This document shows, in pieces, positions 55,253 to 62,914 of a DNA stretch of 62,914 nucleotides. Every line of letters starts with the position of its first letter. Within the stretch, counting starts at the first letter, position 1. The position numbers were made by a program, and so were the translations under genes. This DNA is from Pirellulales bacterium (GTDB taxonomy: Bacteria > Planctomycetota > Planctomycetia > Pirellulales > JAEUIK01). The stretch lies in contig JAIESQ010000123.1 in the NCBI GenBank assembly GCA_019745975.1, positions 1-62,914 on the forward strand, read 5' to 3'. The notes under the pieces were generated by a model. That model saw only the letters and a program-made list of their open reading frames with translations. It had not been told where the DNA came from and did not search any database.

Positions 55253-56376
55253 AGCTCGTCGTCAACGCGCTGGCGACTCGCCCCGGTGGTGCACTCACGG
55301 TGCTGCTGGGTGTGCTGCGGGCGTGGCAACGGGCCGCGCTCGATTGGCAGATCACGGTGCTAGCAAGCGTGCCGCAAACCCTCGAAGCGCTGCGCGCTTC
55401 CGGTTTGAGCTGTCGAATCGAGCCGCTGCTGGTCGGAGCTGGCAGCCTACGCCGCACGTGGTGGCAATCACGTCGACTCGGTGCTTGGTTGCGACAGGCC
55501 AGGGCCGACGCGCTGTTGACGAACAATCACTGGCTGCCGCGCATCGGCTGTCCGCAGGTGGTTCATCATCACAATCTGTGGCAGTTCCTGACGCCCGACT
55601 TGGGCGTACCGCCACGCCGCCGCTTCGGCGAGAACTGGCGCAACGCCCGCGCCCGCGACGCGTTGACTCGCGCGGCGGCCAACGTATTTGTCTCGCACTT
55701 TCTGCGACGGCAAGCCGAACGGTTTGTGCCCGAATCGGCGCCGCGAAACTCAGTCATTCCAAACGCCTTGGATGACGAAGTTGTCGATCGCGCATTGGAG
55801 CTACCGACCACGCGCGCCTCGCGCCCCTGGCTCGTCTCGGTGCAAAGTGCCAATCCGCACAAAGACCATTCAACTTTGCTGCGGGCATTTGCGCGGGTAA
55901 CTGCCCTGGAGCCGTCGGCCGACTGGAGGTTGCGGATCGCCGGCACGGCGGGGAGAGCCAGTTGGCAGCCGGTGGAGGCGCTCGCTCGCGAATTGGGAGT
56001 TGCCGAGCGCATTGAGTGGTGTGGTTTCAGTCATGCCGCACGGCTGCGCGAGCTCATCGGCGAGTCGCTTTGCCTGGTGTCGACCAGCCGGCTGGAATCG
56101 AGCGGCTTGACGCTGCTTGAGGCGCTGGGCGAAGGCTGCGTGCCGGTCGCGTCGCGAATTCCGGCATTCGAGGAATACGCTGGCCCAGCGGCCGTGCTCG
56201 TGCCGCCACAAGATGTGGACGCGTTTGCCCAAGCGATCGTAACGCTGTGGCGCGATCCAGCGCGGCGCGCGGAGCTCGTCGAACGCGGCCGACAACAGCT
56301 CGCCGGATATCGCTGGAGCGACTGGGCGCCGCGCCTGGTCGCGATTATCGAGCACGCGCCAGGCGGTGGCGGCTGA
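55249..56376 (+). CDS. GT4-family glycosyltransferase
   Basis: A 375-residue GT-B glycosyltransferase. The N-terminal half begins MKLVVNALATRPGGALTVLL (the Gly-rich acceptor loop) and has VVHHHNLWQF and NVFVSHFLRRQAERF; the C-terminal half has VSVQSANPHKDHSTLLRAFA, LRIAGTAGR, ERIEWCGFSHAARLRELIGE and the E-x7-E type motif SRLESSGLTLLEALGEGCVP, which binds the nucleotide sugar. The ATG overlaps the previous stop by four bases. The sugar donor cannot be told. Confidence 0.9.
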   Translation: MKLVVNALATRPGGALTVLLGVLRAWQRAALDWQITVLASVPQTLEALRASGLSCRIEPLLVGAGSLRRTWWQSRRLGAWLRQARADALLTNNHWLPRIGCPQVVHHHNLWQFLTPDLGVPPRRRFGENWRNARARDALTRAAANVFVSHFLRRQAERFVPESAPRNSVIPNALDDEVVDRALELPTTRASRPWLVSVQSANPHKDHSTLLRAFARVTALEPSADWRLRIAGTAGRASWQPVEALARELGVAERIEWCGFSHAARLRELIGESLCLVSTSRLESSGLTLLEALGEGCVPVASRIPAFEEYAGPAAVLVPPQDVDAFAQAIVTLWRDPARRAELVERGRQQLAGYRWSDWAPRLVAIIEHAPGGGG

Positions 56377-56445
56377 GGCTAGCCATGCGCGCTGGCGTCG
56401 CGCACCATAGGCGTCGGAATGCTGCCCAGTTCAGGGAGTCACCGA

Positions 56446-58218
56446 ATGCTAGACGCCACGACACGTTCGACGCAACCTAGGCGAACTGCAAGCCGCGTGG
56501 CCTTCGCGCTGGCCGCGCTCTGCTTAACGAATCTTGCCATCGCAGCCGAGCCGACCGTGGTGCGCACGCCAGGGGCGAAGCGTCCCAACGTCGTGCTCAT
56601 CATCACCGACGACCAGGGCTGGGGCGATCTCGGCTGCCACGGCAATGAACGGATCCGCACGCCCCATCTCGATCGGCTGGCGACCGATGGCTTGGAGATG
56701 ACGCGGTTCTACGTCTCGCCGGTCTGCGCGCCGACGCGTGCCAGCCTCCTCACTGGTCGCTACAACTACCGCACCGGCGTGGTCGACACCTACCGCGGCC
56801 GGGCGATGATGCACGCCGACGAAGTTACCCTTGCTGAGATGCTCAGCGCGGCCGGATACCGCACCGGCATCTTCGGAAAATGGCACCTGGGCGATAACTA
56901 CCCGCTGCGGGCCTGCGATCAAGGTTTTGCGGAATCGCTCGTGCACGGCGGTGGCGGAATCGTGCAGGCTGCCGATCCGCCGCAGGGCAATCACTATCAA
57001 GATCCGTGGCTGTGGCGCAACGGCCATCTCGAACAGACACACGGCTATTGCAGCGATGTCTACACCGACGCGGCGATCGACTTCATCGAGCACCAAAGCG
57101 GCCGGCCATTCTTCGCTTATCTGGCGTTCAACTGCCCGCATTTGCCGCTTGAGGTGCGCGCTGGCGACGACACGCCCTACCGTGCGGCCGGGCTCGACGA
57201 CGTCACCGCCAAGGTCTACGGCATGGTCACCAACATCGACGAGAACATTGGCAGGCTACTGGACGTGCTCGACGAGGCGAGGCTCGCCGACGACACGATC
57301 GTGATCTTCCTGACCGACAACGGTCCGCAGCAAGATCGCTACAACGGCCAGATGCGCGGGCGCAAATCGAGCGTCTACGACGGCGGAATTCGCGTGCCGC
57401 TGTTGGTGCGGTGGCCCGGCCGGCTCGAGCGCGGCCGAAAACTCGATGTCGTGGCCGCGCATATCGATATCACGCCGACCTTGCTAGCGGCCTGCGACGT
57501 CGCCGCGCCGTCGAGCGTGAGGTTCGACGGCCTGAATCTACTGCCGCTGTGGACCGGCAACGACGCGCAACCGTCGGCGCTGCCCGATCGCACGATCTTC
57601 ATTCAGACGCATCGCGGCGATGTGCCAGAGTTGGGGCGCAATTGCACAGCGATCGGCCCGCGCTGGAAGCTCGTACAAGGGGTTGGCTGGCGCGAAGGGG
57701 CGCTGGCCGATCGCGAAAAGAAGTTCGAGTTGTTCGACTTGCTCGCTGATCCGCGCGAAGAGCACGACCGCGCCACCGCCGAACCGACCGTGCTGGCTGA
57801 CCTCAAGAGACAGTACGAGGCATGGTTTCACGACGTCGAAGGCACGCGGCACTTCGCACCACCGCGGATTCTCGTCGGCACGCCGCGCGAGAATCCGACA
57901 TTGCTCACGCGGCAGGAATGTCGCGGCGACGACCCGGGACACTGGCTCGTCGAGATCGCGCCGGGACACTACGACATCAAGCTCATCGTGGCGCCGGCCG
58001 CTGCCGAACGCACGGCGACGATCTCGCTACCGCAATCTGCGGGAGAAGCGATGCTTGCAGCGACGTTACCTGCCAATGCGACCGAAGTGCTGCTTGCACG
58101 CGGGGTGGAATTGGTTGGCGGACCGTTCGCGCTAGCGCCCTATATCGAGTCGCGCGCGGGGGCTCGAACCGGCGTGCGATATCTGGAGATTCACCGGACC
58201 GATCTGCCGGCGGAATAA
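56446..58218 (+). CDS. Exported sulfatase
   Basis: A 590-residue sulfatase with a signal peptide (SRVAFALAALCLTNLAIAA). The metal site is N-V-V-L-I-I-T-D-D (Asp55, Asp56), and the formylglycine Cys94 is in CAPTRASLLTGR (C-x-P-x-R). GIFGKWHLGDNYPLRACDQG, then FLTDNGPQQDRYNGQMRGRK (second metal site), follow the family order. The C-terminal 150 residues are an extra beta domain. An activating enzyme is not in the window. The ATG at 56446 has GGGAG about 7 bases upstream. Such enzymes remove sulfate from sulfated polysaccharides, typical of planctomycetes. Confidence 0.93.
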   Translation: MLDATTRSTQPRRTASRVAFALAALCLTNLAIAAEPTVVRTPGAKRPNVVLIITDDQGWGDLGCHGNERIRTPHLDRLATDGLEMTRFYVSPVCAPTRASLLTGRYNYRTGVVDTYRGRAMMHADEVTLAEMLSAAGYRTGIFGKWHLGDNYPLRACDQGFAESLVHGGGGIVQAADPPQGNHYQDPWLWRNGHLEQTHGYCSDVYTDAAIDFIEHQSGRPFFAYLAFNCPHLPLEVRAGDDTPYRAAGLDDVTAKVYGMVTNIDENIGRLLDVLDEARLADDTIVIFLTDNGPQQDRYNGQMRGRKSSVYDGGIRVPLLVRWPGRLERGRKLDVVAAHIDITPTLLAACDVAAPSSVRFDGLNLLPLWTGNDAQPSALPDRTIFIQTHRGDVPELGRNCTAIGPRWKLVQGVGWREGALADREKKFELFDLLADPREEHDRATAEPTVLADLKRQYEAWFHDVEGTRHFAPPRILVGTPRENPTLLTRQECRGDDPGHWLVEIAPGHYDIKLIVAPAAAERTATISLPQSAGEAMLAATLPANATEVLLARGVELVGGPFALAPYIESRAGARTGVRYLEIHRTDLPAE

Positions 58219-58474
58219 AGCCGGTCGCAGCGCTGGTTTCGACGCCGCACGGCGATTTCGCGAGAGTTCTTCCGTTGCTGGCGACACAATCTGTTCGTTA
58301 CCGATCCGAACGATTAACTCGGCGTATCATGCAGCCCTAAGAAGACCTCCGTTTTCGCACGATCTTCGTCGGCACATCCAGCTAAGGAGAAATCCGCGCT
58401 GCCCTTGCAGCCGTATTGTTGTGGGCGAGTGAGTGCCTTGATTGTTAGATCGCCTGTCTAGCTGGAGGTGACCT

Positions 58475-59116
58475 GTGGGAGTGAAACGAATCCTGGCAGT
58501 TTCGTTTTGCCTTGTCTTGATCGTGGCCGCGTCGGGTCGAGCAGCGACCATCTGGAATGAAGGTGTCAGCGGCGATCTGTCGGACAACCAAGCGGCTCCC
58601 AATGCTCTGGCCGTGGCGTTCGGCAAGAATTCGATTATTGGCACCGCCGGGGGCGGGAACATTCAAGACTGGGTCTCGCTGCAGGTTCCCGCCGGCCTGA
58701 AGCTCAAGCAGATCGTTCTGGCGGCATACGCGTCGACCGACGCACAGGGCTTTACCGGCTTTCAGCCCGGCGTCAGCTTTGTTGGCAGCCCCTTCGTGCC
58801 GGGTTCGTATGCTGGTTACGCCCACTTTGGAACGGGCGCGACCAACCCAGTCGTTCCGACGAACTTAGTCGGGCAAGATCTTCTCCCGATCATGGCAGAT
58901 CCTGTCGCAGCCGCTGGTTCGACAGGTTTCGTGCCGCCGCTAGGTCCGGGCACCTACACCTTCTTGATTCAACAGTTGGGTGCCTTAACGAACTACCAGT
59001 TCGACTACGTTGTGGCACCTGAGCCATCGACGATGATGCTGGTCGGCCTGGGAGCCCTGGCGCTGGCGCCGTGGCTGCGTCGCCGCGCGGCGATAGGCCA
59101 CCGACTGCCGACTTAA
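58475..59116 (+). CDS. PEP-CTERM exported protein
   Basis: A 213-residue secreted protein. The signal peptide is at residues 1-23 (VKRILAVSFCLVLIVAASGR). The mature part is beta-rich, with Gly-Thr-Gly segments (VGSPFVPGSYAGYAHFGTGA). The sorting signal is VAPEPSTMMLVGLGALALAP, then a basic end (RRRAAIGHRLPT). The GTG at 58475 has GGAGG 7 bases upstream; another GTG at 58481 is possible. The function is unknown; a cell-surface role is inferred from the signal. Confidence 0.8.
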   Translation: MGVKRILAVSFCLVLIVAASGRAATIWNEGVSGDLSDNQAAPNALAVAFGKNSIIGTAGGGNIQDWVSLQVPAGLKLKQIVLAAYASTDAQGFTGFQPGVSFVGSPFVPGSYAGYAHFGTGATNPVVPTNLVGQDLLPIMADPVAAAGSTGFVPPLGPGTYTFLIQQLGALTNYQFDYVVAPEPSTMMLVGLGALALAPWLRRRAAIGHRLPT

Positions 59117-59182
59117 CTGACTTACAGAAATAGGGCGCGCCCAACCGGCTGGCCCTTTGGCGTTTATGCGCCGAGGGCTAGA

Positions 59183-60778
59183 TTAGCTTTTGCCGGTCGC
59201 CGACACGTCGGCCGTGGTCCAGGCGCCGTCGATCGAGCGCCACATCCGACCGTTGGGGTTCCTGTCTCCCAAGGCCGCCGGCAAGCGTTCGGGGCGCACG
59301 TTGTCGTAGCAGGCCAACATGCCGAATCGCCGCAACGATGCGGGAATTCCGACGGCCGTAAAGCCTGGGTGTCCGGTCGCCGGATATGGTCCGCCGTGGT
59401 TCATCGCCGGCGAGACGGCGACGCCTGTCGGCATCTTGTCGTTGAGCAACCGCCCCACGCGGCGCCGCAGTGCCGGTTCCAGGCACGCGTAGAGCGCATC
59501 GTCGCCGCCACCGCTATGCGAGTAGATCGCGCCCGTCAAGTTACCTTCCAACAGCTCGATCACCGTCGCCAGCTCGTCGACGTCGTCGGCAACGACTACG
59601 AGCGAAGCGTTCCCAAAAGCTTCCGTTTGCAGCGCCTCGGCGTGGTGGATGAATTGTCGACCGCTGGCTCGCAGCAGCGTGTTGGCGACACTTGCTCGCG
59701 GACCGGTGTCGCGGGCCCCGCCAACCAGCAGCGTCGCGCCGGCTGCCTGTAATTTGCCGATACTCTCAACCAGCGACACAGCGACGCGATTCGATAAGAG
59801 CGTGCCGGCAGCCGATGACCGAAATCGCTCAACCAGTCCCCCGACGAATCGCTCAGTCGCTTCGCTAGCCAGCAGCAGGACCAGGCCGGGATTGGTACAG
59901 AACTGTCCGGTCCCCATCAGGCAACTGGACGTAAACTCTTCGGCCAGTTTGTCGCCGCGCTGCTGAATCGCACCCGGCAGGATCACTACCGGATTGATGC
60001 TCGAGAGCTCAAGATAGATCGGCTTGCCAGCGGCGTCGGCCGCGCGCTTCAGCGCCAGGCCAGCGCCGCGGCTGCCAGTGTAACCGGTGGCTCCCAAGCG
60101 CGGATCGGCAACGAGTCGCTCGCCGTCGGCATGACTGGTGCGATAGATCAGTTGCACGATCGCGGGCGGGAGCCCGGCGGATTGCACGGCGGCAAAGGCG
60201 GCCTCGGCCAATAGCTTTGTCGTGCCCGGATGCGAGGTGTTGGCTTTGGCAATCACTGGGTTGCCGGCCGCGATCGCCGCTGCGAAATCACCCCCGGAGA
60301 CGCTATTGAATGCCAGCGGAAAGTTGTTGGGTCCGAAGACGGCGACTGGCCCGATCGGCAGCAACAGCGAGCGGATGTTCGCCTTGCTGTCGATGGTCGG
60401 CAGTGCCCACGTGCCCTCGCGAGCCGCGGCGGCCGCTTGTCGCAACTGGCCTGTCGTTCGAGGGAGTTCAACCTCGTCAAGCCGGGGCTTCGCCGGCAGG
60501 GCGGTCTCCTGATGAGCCATGCCAACGATGGCGTCGCGCGTGGCCTCGACTCGCGCGGCAAAGTCGTCGAGAAACGCGGCCAATTGCTCGGCCGGAAGGG
60601 CCGCCAGTTCAGGAGCCGCCTGGGCTGCGGCCGCCAAGGCCGCGTCGCAATCGGCCCAACCACTGACGGGGAATTGCGCACCAAACGGCTCGCCCAACGT
60701 TGGGTTCTCGGCTCGAAAGCTACCAACCGCGTCGGCGGGTCGCCACCGGCCGGCAATCAAAACGGGTGCTACGTCCAT
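59183..60778 (-). CDS. Aldehyde dehydrogenase (ketoglutarate semialdehyde type)
   Basis: A 531-residue NAD(P)-dependent dehydrogenase. The catalytic Cys294 (GTGQFCTNPGLVLL) and general base Glu257 (PIYLELSSINPVVI) are intact, and GPVAVFGPNNFPLAFNSVSG and the cofactor loop TGYTGSRGAGLAL are present. The length, and motifs such as NPVIAKANTSHPGTT and EAFGNASLVVVADDVDEL, match the group that includes 2,5-dioxovalerate (alpha-ketoglutaric semialdehyde) dehydrogenase. The ATG at 60778 is chosen; the open frame to 60991 has no similarity. No sugar-acid catabolic genes flank it. Confidence 0.9.
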   Translation of the reverse strand: MDVAPVLIAGRWRPADAVGSFRAENPTLGEPFGAQFPVSGWADCDAALAAAAQAAPELAALPAEQLAAFLDDFAARVEATRDAIVGMAHQETALPAKPRLDEVELPRTTGQLRQAAAAAREGTWALPTIDSKANIRSLLLPIGPVAVFGPNNFPLAFNSVSGGDFAAAIAAGNPVIAKANTSHPGTTKLLAEAAFAAVQSAGLPPAIVQLIYRTSHADGERLVADPRLGATGYTGSRGAGLALKRAADAAGKPIYLELSSINPVVILPGAIQQRGDKLAEEFTSSCLMGTGQFCTNPGLVLLLASEATERFVGGLVERFRSSAAGTLLSNRVAVSLVESIGKLQAAGATLLVGGARDTGPRASVANTLLRASGRQFIHHAEALQTEAFGNASLVVVADDVDELATVIELLEGNLTGAIYSHSGGGDDALYACLEPALRRRVGRLLNDKMPTGVAVSPAMNHGGPYPATGHPGFTAVGIPASLRRFGMLACYDNVRPERLPAALGDRNPNGRMWRSIDGAWTTADVSATGKS

Positions 60779-61213
60779 GACGTAGGATTGTACAGGTTTT
60801 GCGTGGGGTGCCAGGACTTGGGCCGCCCCAGGACCATGTCGGAGCCCTAGCCGATCAATGCCCGGGGAGCCAGCCGACTGCGTTCGACACGCGGCGGCCA
60901 GAGCAACCGAGAATCGGTCAGTCCCGCCTTGTCGTCGCCGGGGCGTCGCGGCCATTGGCACGCGGTTGCCGACCCTTTGCCCGTCTCGCACGGCCGACTA
61001 CGATGCGCTGGTTCGACGGCGGCCGGACGGCGGAGCATGCTGACTGTCTGACTGGGGGTGCGGAAGTTGGCGACCATGTCGAACTCTCCGGCGAAAGGCT
61101 GGCCCACGGGATTGTCACTCGGTTCTGCCTTAGATACGCCGGCCAAGTGGCGATTTTGACTCGTTTCCAGAGGAATTTCCTGGCGCACGACGCGGCAGGG
61201 GGCCGTTTGCGTT
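60779..61213. other. Intergenic stretch, nothing recognised
   Basis: Divergent spacer between the aldehyde dehydrogenase and plsC. Several overlapping frames are open, but none has a start signal or similarity. No repeats noted. Confidence 0.35.
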
Positions 61214-61840
61214 GTGAAAAGCGCGGATAAAGAGATTGCCGGGACTTTTCTGGCCACGCTGGCCCGGATCATGAGCGGGGTCAGCGTGCGCTGGATCGAC
61301 TGCGAACCCGACACTTGCCAGCGGGTCTACTTCGCCAACCACACCAGCCACCTCGACGCCTTGGTGCTCTGGTCGGCGTTGCCCCGGCGCGTGCGCAACC
61401 TGACGAAGCCCGTGGCGGCCAAGGACTACTGGGAACAAGGGGCCGTGCGTCGCTACATTGCCCGTGTCTTCGATGCCTTACTGATCGACCGCAAGAACAT
61501 CAAGGTACACTCCAACCCGGTCAACATGCTCTTGGACGCGATCGGCCAGACGCATTCCCTGATTGTCTTTCCCGAAGGAGGCCGTAACACCAGCGAACAA
61601 ATGCAAGAGTTCAAAAGCGGCTTGTACTACTTGTGCAAGAAGCGGCCCGACATCGAGGCGGTGCCAGCCTATATCGACAACATGAACCGGATTCTGCCAC
61701 GCGGCGAGTTCTTGCCGGTCCCCTTGTTGACTTGCATCACCTTCGGCCCCCCAATTTGGCTGGAGGAAGGGGAAACCAAGCACATGTTCCTGTCGCGGGC
61801 ACGCGGCGCCATCGAAGCTCTGAAGGAGCGTGAAGACTGA
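61214..61840 (+). CDS. plsC: 1-acyl-sn-glycerol-3-phosphate acyltransferase
   Basis: Acylates lysophosphatidic acid to phosphatidic acid at the membrane. A 208-residue protein with the acyltransferase motif N-H-T-S-H-L-D (His43, Asp48) and the glycerophosphate-binding FPEGGRNTSEQM near 117-128. It is somewhat short, lacking a clear N-terminal TM helix. The start is GTG at 61214. Its end lies next to CdsA, which uses its product. Confidence 0.88.
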   Translation: MKSADKEIAGTFLATLARIMSGVSVRWIDCEPDTCQRVYFANHTSHLDALVLWSALPRRVRNLTKPVAAKDYWEQGAVRRYIARVFDALLIDRKNIKVHSNPVNMLLDAIGQTHSLIVFPEGGRNTSEQMQEFKSGLYYLCKKRPDIEAVPAYIDNMNRILPRGEFLPVPLLTCITFGPPIWLEEGETKHMFLSRARGAIEALKERED

Positions 61841-61848
61841 CCGAACTG

Positions 61849-62784
61849 TTGCAAGAGCGCACGTTGTGGCTCGTCGGGGGCGTGATGGCCGTATTGGCCG
61901 TTGCGACCAGCGTGGGCCAACTGATCAAGCAGCGCGGCGGATCGACGTTGAATCCGGCGGCGGTGCGAGCCTTCACGCTGCGCCTGCGCAGCTACTGGCT
62001 GATGTGCGCCGTGCTGGCCGGCTCCTTTCTGATGGGCCGCGTTGCCACCGTGGTGCTGTTCGGCCTGATCTCGTTTTGGGCCTTGCGCGAGTTCATCACG
62101 CTCACGCCGACGCGCCCCGCCGACCACCGCGCGTTGTTTTGGGTTTTCTTTCTGTTCACGCCGCTACAGTTCGTCTTGGTCGGCATGGGAGAAGCACAAT
62201 ACAACCTCTACACGGTGTTGATTCCGGTCTACGCCTTCTTGTTCGTGTTGGCGCGCGTGGCCCTGGCCGGTGATTACAAGCGCTTTCTCGAACGCACCGC
62301 CAAGATTCAGTCGGGGCTGATGGTCTGCGTCTATTGTCTGAGTCATGCGCCGGCGCTCTTGGATCTACATCTCCAGCGTCCCAACGACAGCACCCGGTTG
62401 CTGTTCTTCTTCGTGCTGATTGTGCAAATGTCCGACGCCCTGGAATACGTTTTTGAACGATTGCTGGGTGAGCACGTGATCGTGCCGGCGATCAATTCGA
62501 ACAAGACCTGGGAGGGCTTTATCGGCGGCGCGCTGGCGACTTCGCTCTTGGGTAGCCTGCTGTGGTGGGCCACGCCGTTCCGTCCTTGGGAAGCCGCGCT
62601 GATGTCGCTGATGACAGCGGTTGTAGGTTACCTGGGCGGTTTGACGATGTCAGCGGTCAAGCGCGACCGTGGTGTGAAGGACTACGGCACCCTGGTCCAA
62701 GGGCACGGCGGCATCCTCGACCGGCTCGACTCGCTCTGCTTTGCCGCACCCGTCTTCTTTCACGTCACGCGGTACTTCTTTTGA
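61849..62784 (+). CDS. cdsA: Phosphatidate cytidylyltransferase
   Basis: Makes CDP-diacylglycerol from phosphatidic acid and CTP. A 311-residue polytopic protein; the C-terminal CDS signature is complete: SAVKRDRGVKDYGTLVQGHG then GILDRLDSL. NSNKTWEGFIGGALATSLLG and the acidic QMSDALEYVFERLLG before it also fit. The start is uncertain: TTG at 61849 is the first standard codon, but a CTG at 61837, overlapping the plsC stop and with GGAG 9 bases upstream, would add TELL at the front. The close spacing means coupling with plsC. Confidence 0.92.
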   Translation: MQERTLWLVGGVMAVLAVATSVGQLIKQRGGSTLNPAAVRAFTLRLRSYWLMCAVLAGSFLMGRVATVVLFGLISFWALREFITLTPTRPADHRALFWVFFLFTPLQFVLVGMGEAQYNLYTVLIPVYAFLFVLARVALAGDYKRFLERTAKIQSGLMVCVYCLSHAPALLDLHLQRPNDSTRLLFFFVLIVQMSDALEYVFERLLGEHVIVPAINSNKTWEGFIGGALATSLLGSLLWWATPFRPWEAALMSLMTAVVGYLGGLTMSAVKRDRGVKDYGTLVQGHGGILDRLDSLCFAAPVFFHVTRYFF

Positions 62785-62914
62785 ACATTGCATGCCGCCG
62801 ACGATGCAAGCTGCGGTGCTGCTTGGCCGCCGCCCTCCTAGTTCTACTGTCCCAAGTTATCGTCGTTGCTTAACTCGTAAGGGAGGCATGAGGTTGTGTT
62901 TCTTCCAGTGATAG
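62785..62914. other. End of window, no gene called
   Basis: The last 130 bases have only short frames. GGGAGG lies a few bases before an ATG at about 62888, but that frame closes within ten codons. Confidence 0.3.

Noticed and set aside
59117-59170. Terminator after the third PEP-CTERM gene
   Set aside because: AGGGC...GCCCT can pair weakly but the stem is short and the T-run poor.
62793-62914. Short frame at the window end
   Set aside because: No start signal or similarity; it closes after a few dozen codons.

Overview
The window is high-GC, gene-dense bacterial DNA that looks like a planctomycete of the Pirellulales type. Supporting this are a Tat-exported DUF1501 protein, a CxPxR sulfatase, three PEP-CTERM proteins, DUF1571 and DUF6263-like proteins, a membrane-bound anti-sigma protein with a DUF1559-like (H-X9-DG) domain, a DevBCA-type ABC exporter, and many GTG/TTG starts. 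All calls come from reading the sequence; no database search was run.

Layout. 0.3-5 kb: a multi-TM/TPR protein (minus), a small Rieske ferredoxin, a DUF6263-like exported protein and a frameshifted HAF-repeat PEP-CTERM protein. 5-5.8 kb: non-coding composite repeat A. 5.9-17.8 kb: frameshifted arylamine N-acetyltransferase, enoyl-CoA hydratase-like protein, an Nramp-like transporter with an acidic calcium-repeat insert, aconitase, a KOW-like Ala/Pro-rich protein, a Coa1-like membrane protein, NadA and a membrane-spermidine synthase fusion. 18.1 kb: tRNA-Arg(CCG). 18.2-21.9 kb: a second TM/TPR protein, composite repeat B (inverted relative to A) and a PEP-CTERM protein. 22.4-24.8 kb: GNAT enzyme, VapBC-like toxin-antitoxin pair and a palindrome-rich stretch holding a partial third repeat copy, C. 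24.8-31.2 kb: NCS2-like permease, ECF sigma factor with anti-sigma/DUF1559 protein, a lanthipeptide-like precursor, a luciferase-like flavin enzyme and an HlyD adaptor. 31.2-43.6 kb: ManC, rhomboid protease, YdeP-type molybdoenzyme, DUF1501, metallo-beta-lactamase-fold hydrolase, DUF1571, YqiA-like esterase, Dus and an ABC-2 permease. 43.6-51 kb: a split glycosyltransferase-like/TPR protein and a devB-devC-devC-devA operon whose ATPase carries a cyclic-nucleotide-binding domain. 51-62.9 kb: a 1333-residue unknown protein overlapping a GT4 glycosyltransferase, sulfatase, PEP-CTERM protein, aldehyde dehydrogenase, PlsC and CdsA.

How genes work together. PlsC and CdsA are consecutive steps of phospholipid synthesis. 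DevB, two DevC and DevA form one exporter. The sigma/anti-sigma pair, the GG-leader precursor peptide with its own terminator, the LLM-class enzyme and the HlyD adaptor look like a minimal RiPP locus without dehydratase, cyclase or exporter ATPase in view. The most unusual non-coding signal is the composite repeat family A/B/C: long, palindromic, promoter-bearing, with a repeated word that has changed in concert between copies. Three genes (HAF PEP-CTERM, NAT, split glycosyltransferase) have disrupted frames; draft-sequence errors cannot be excluded.
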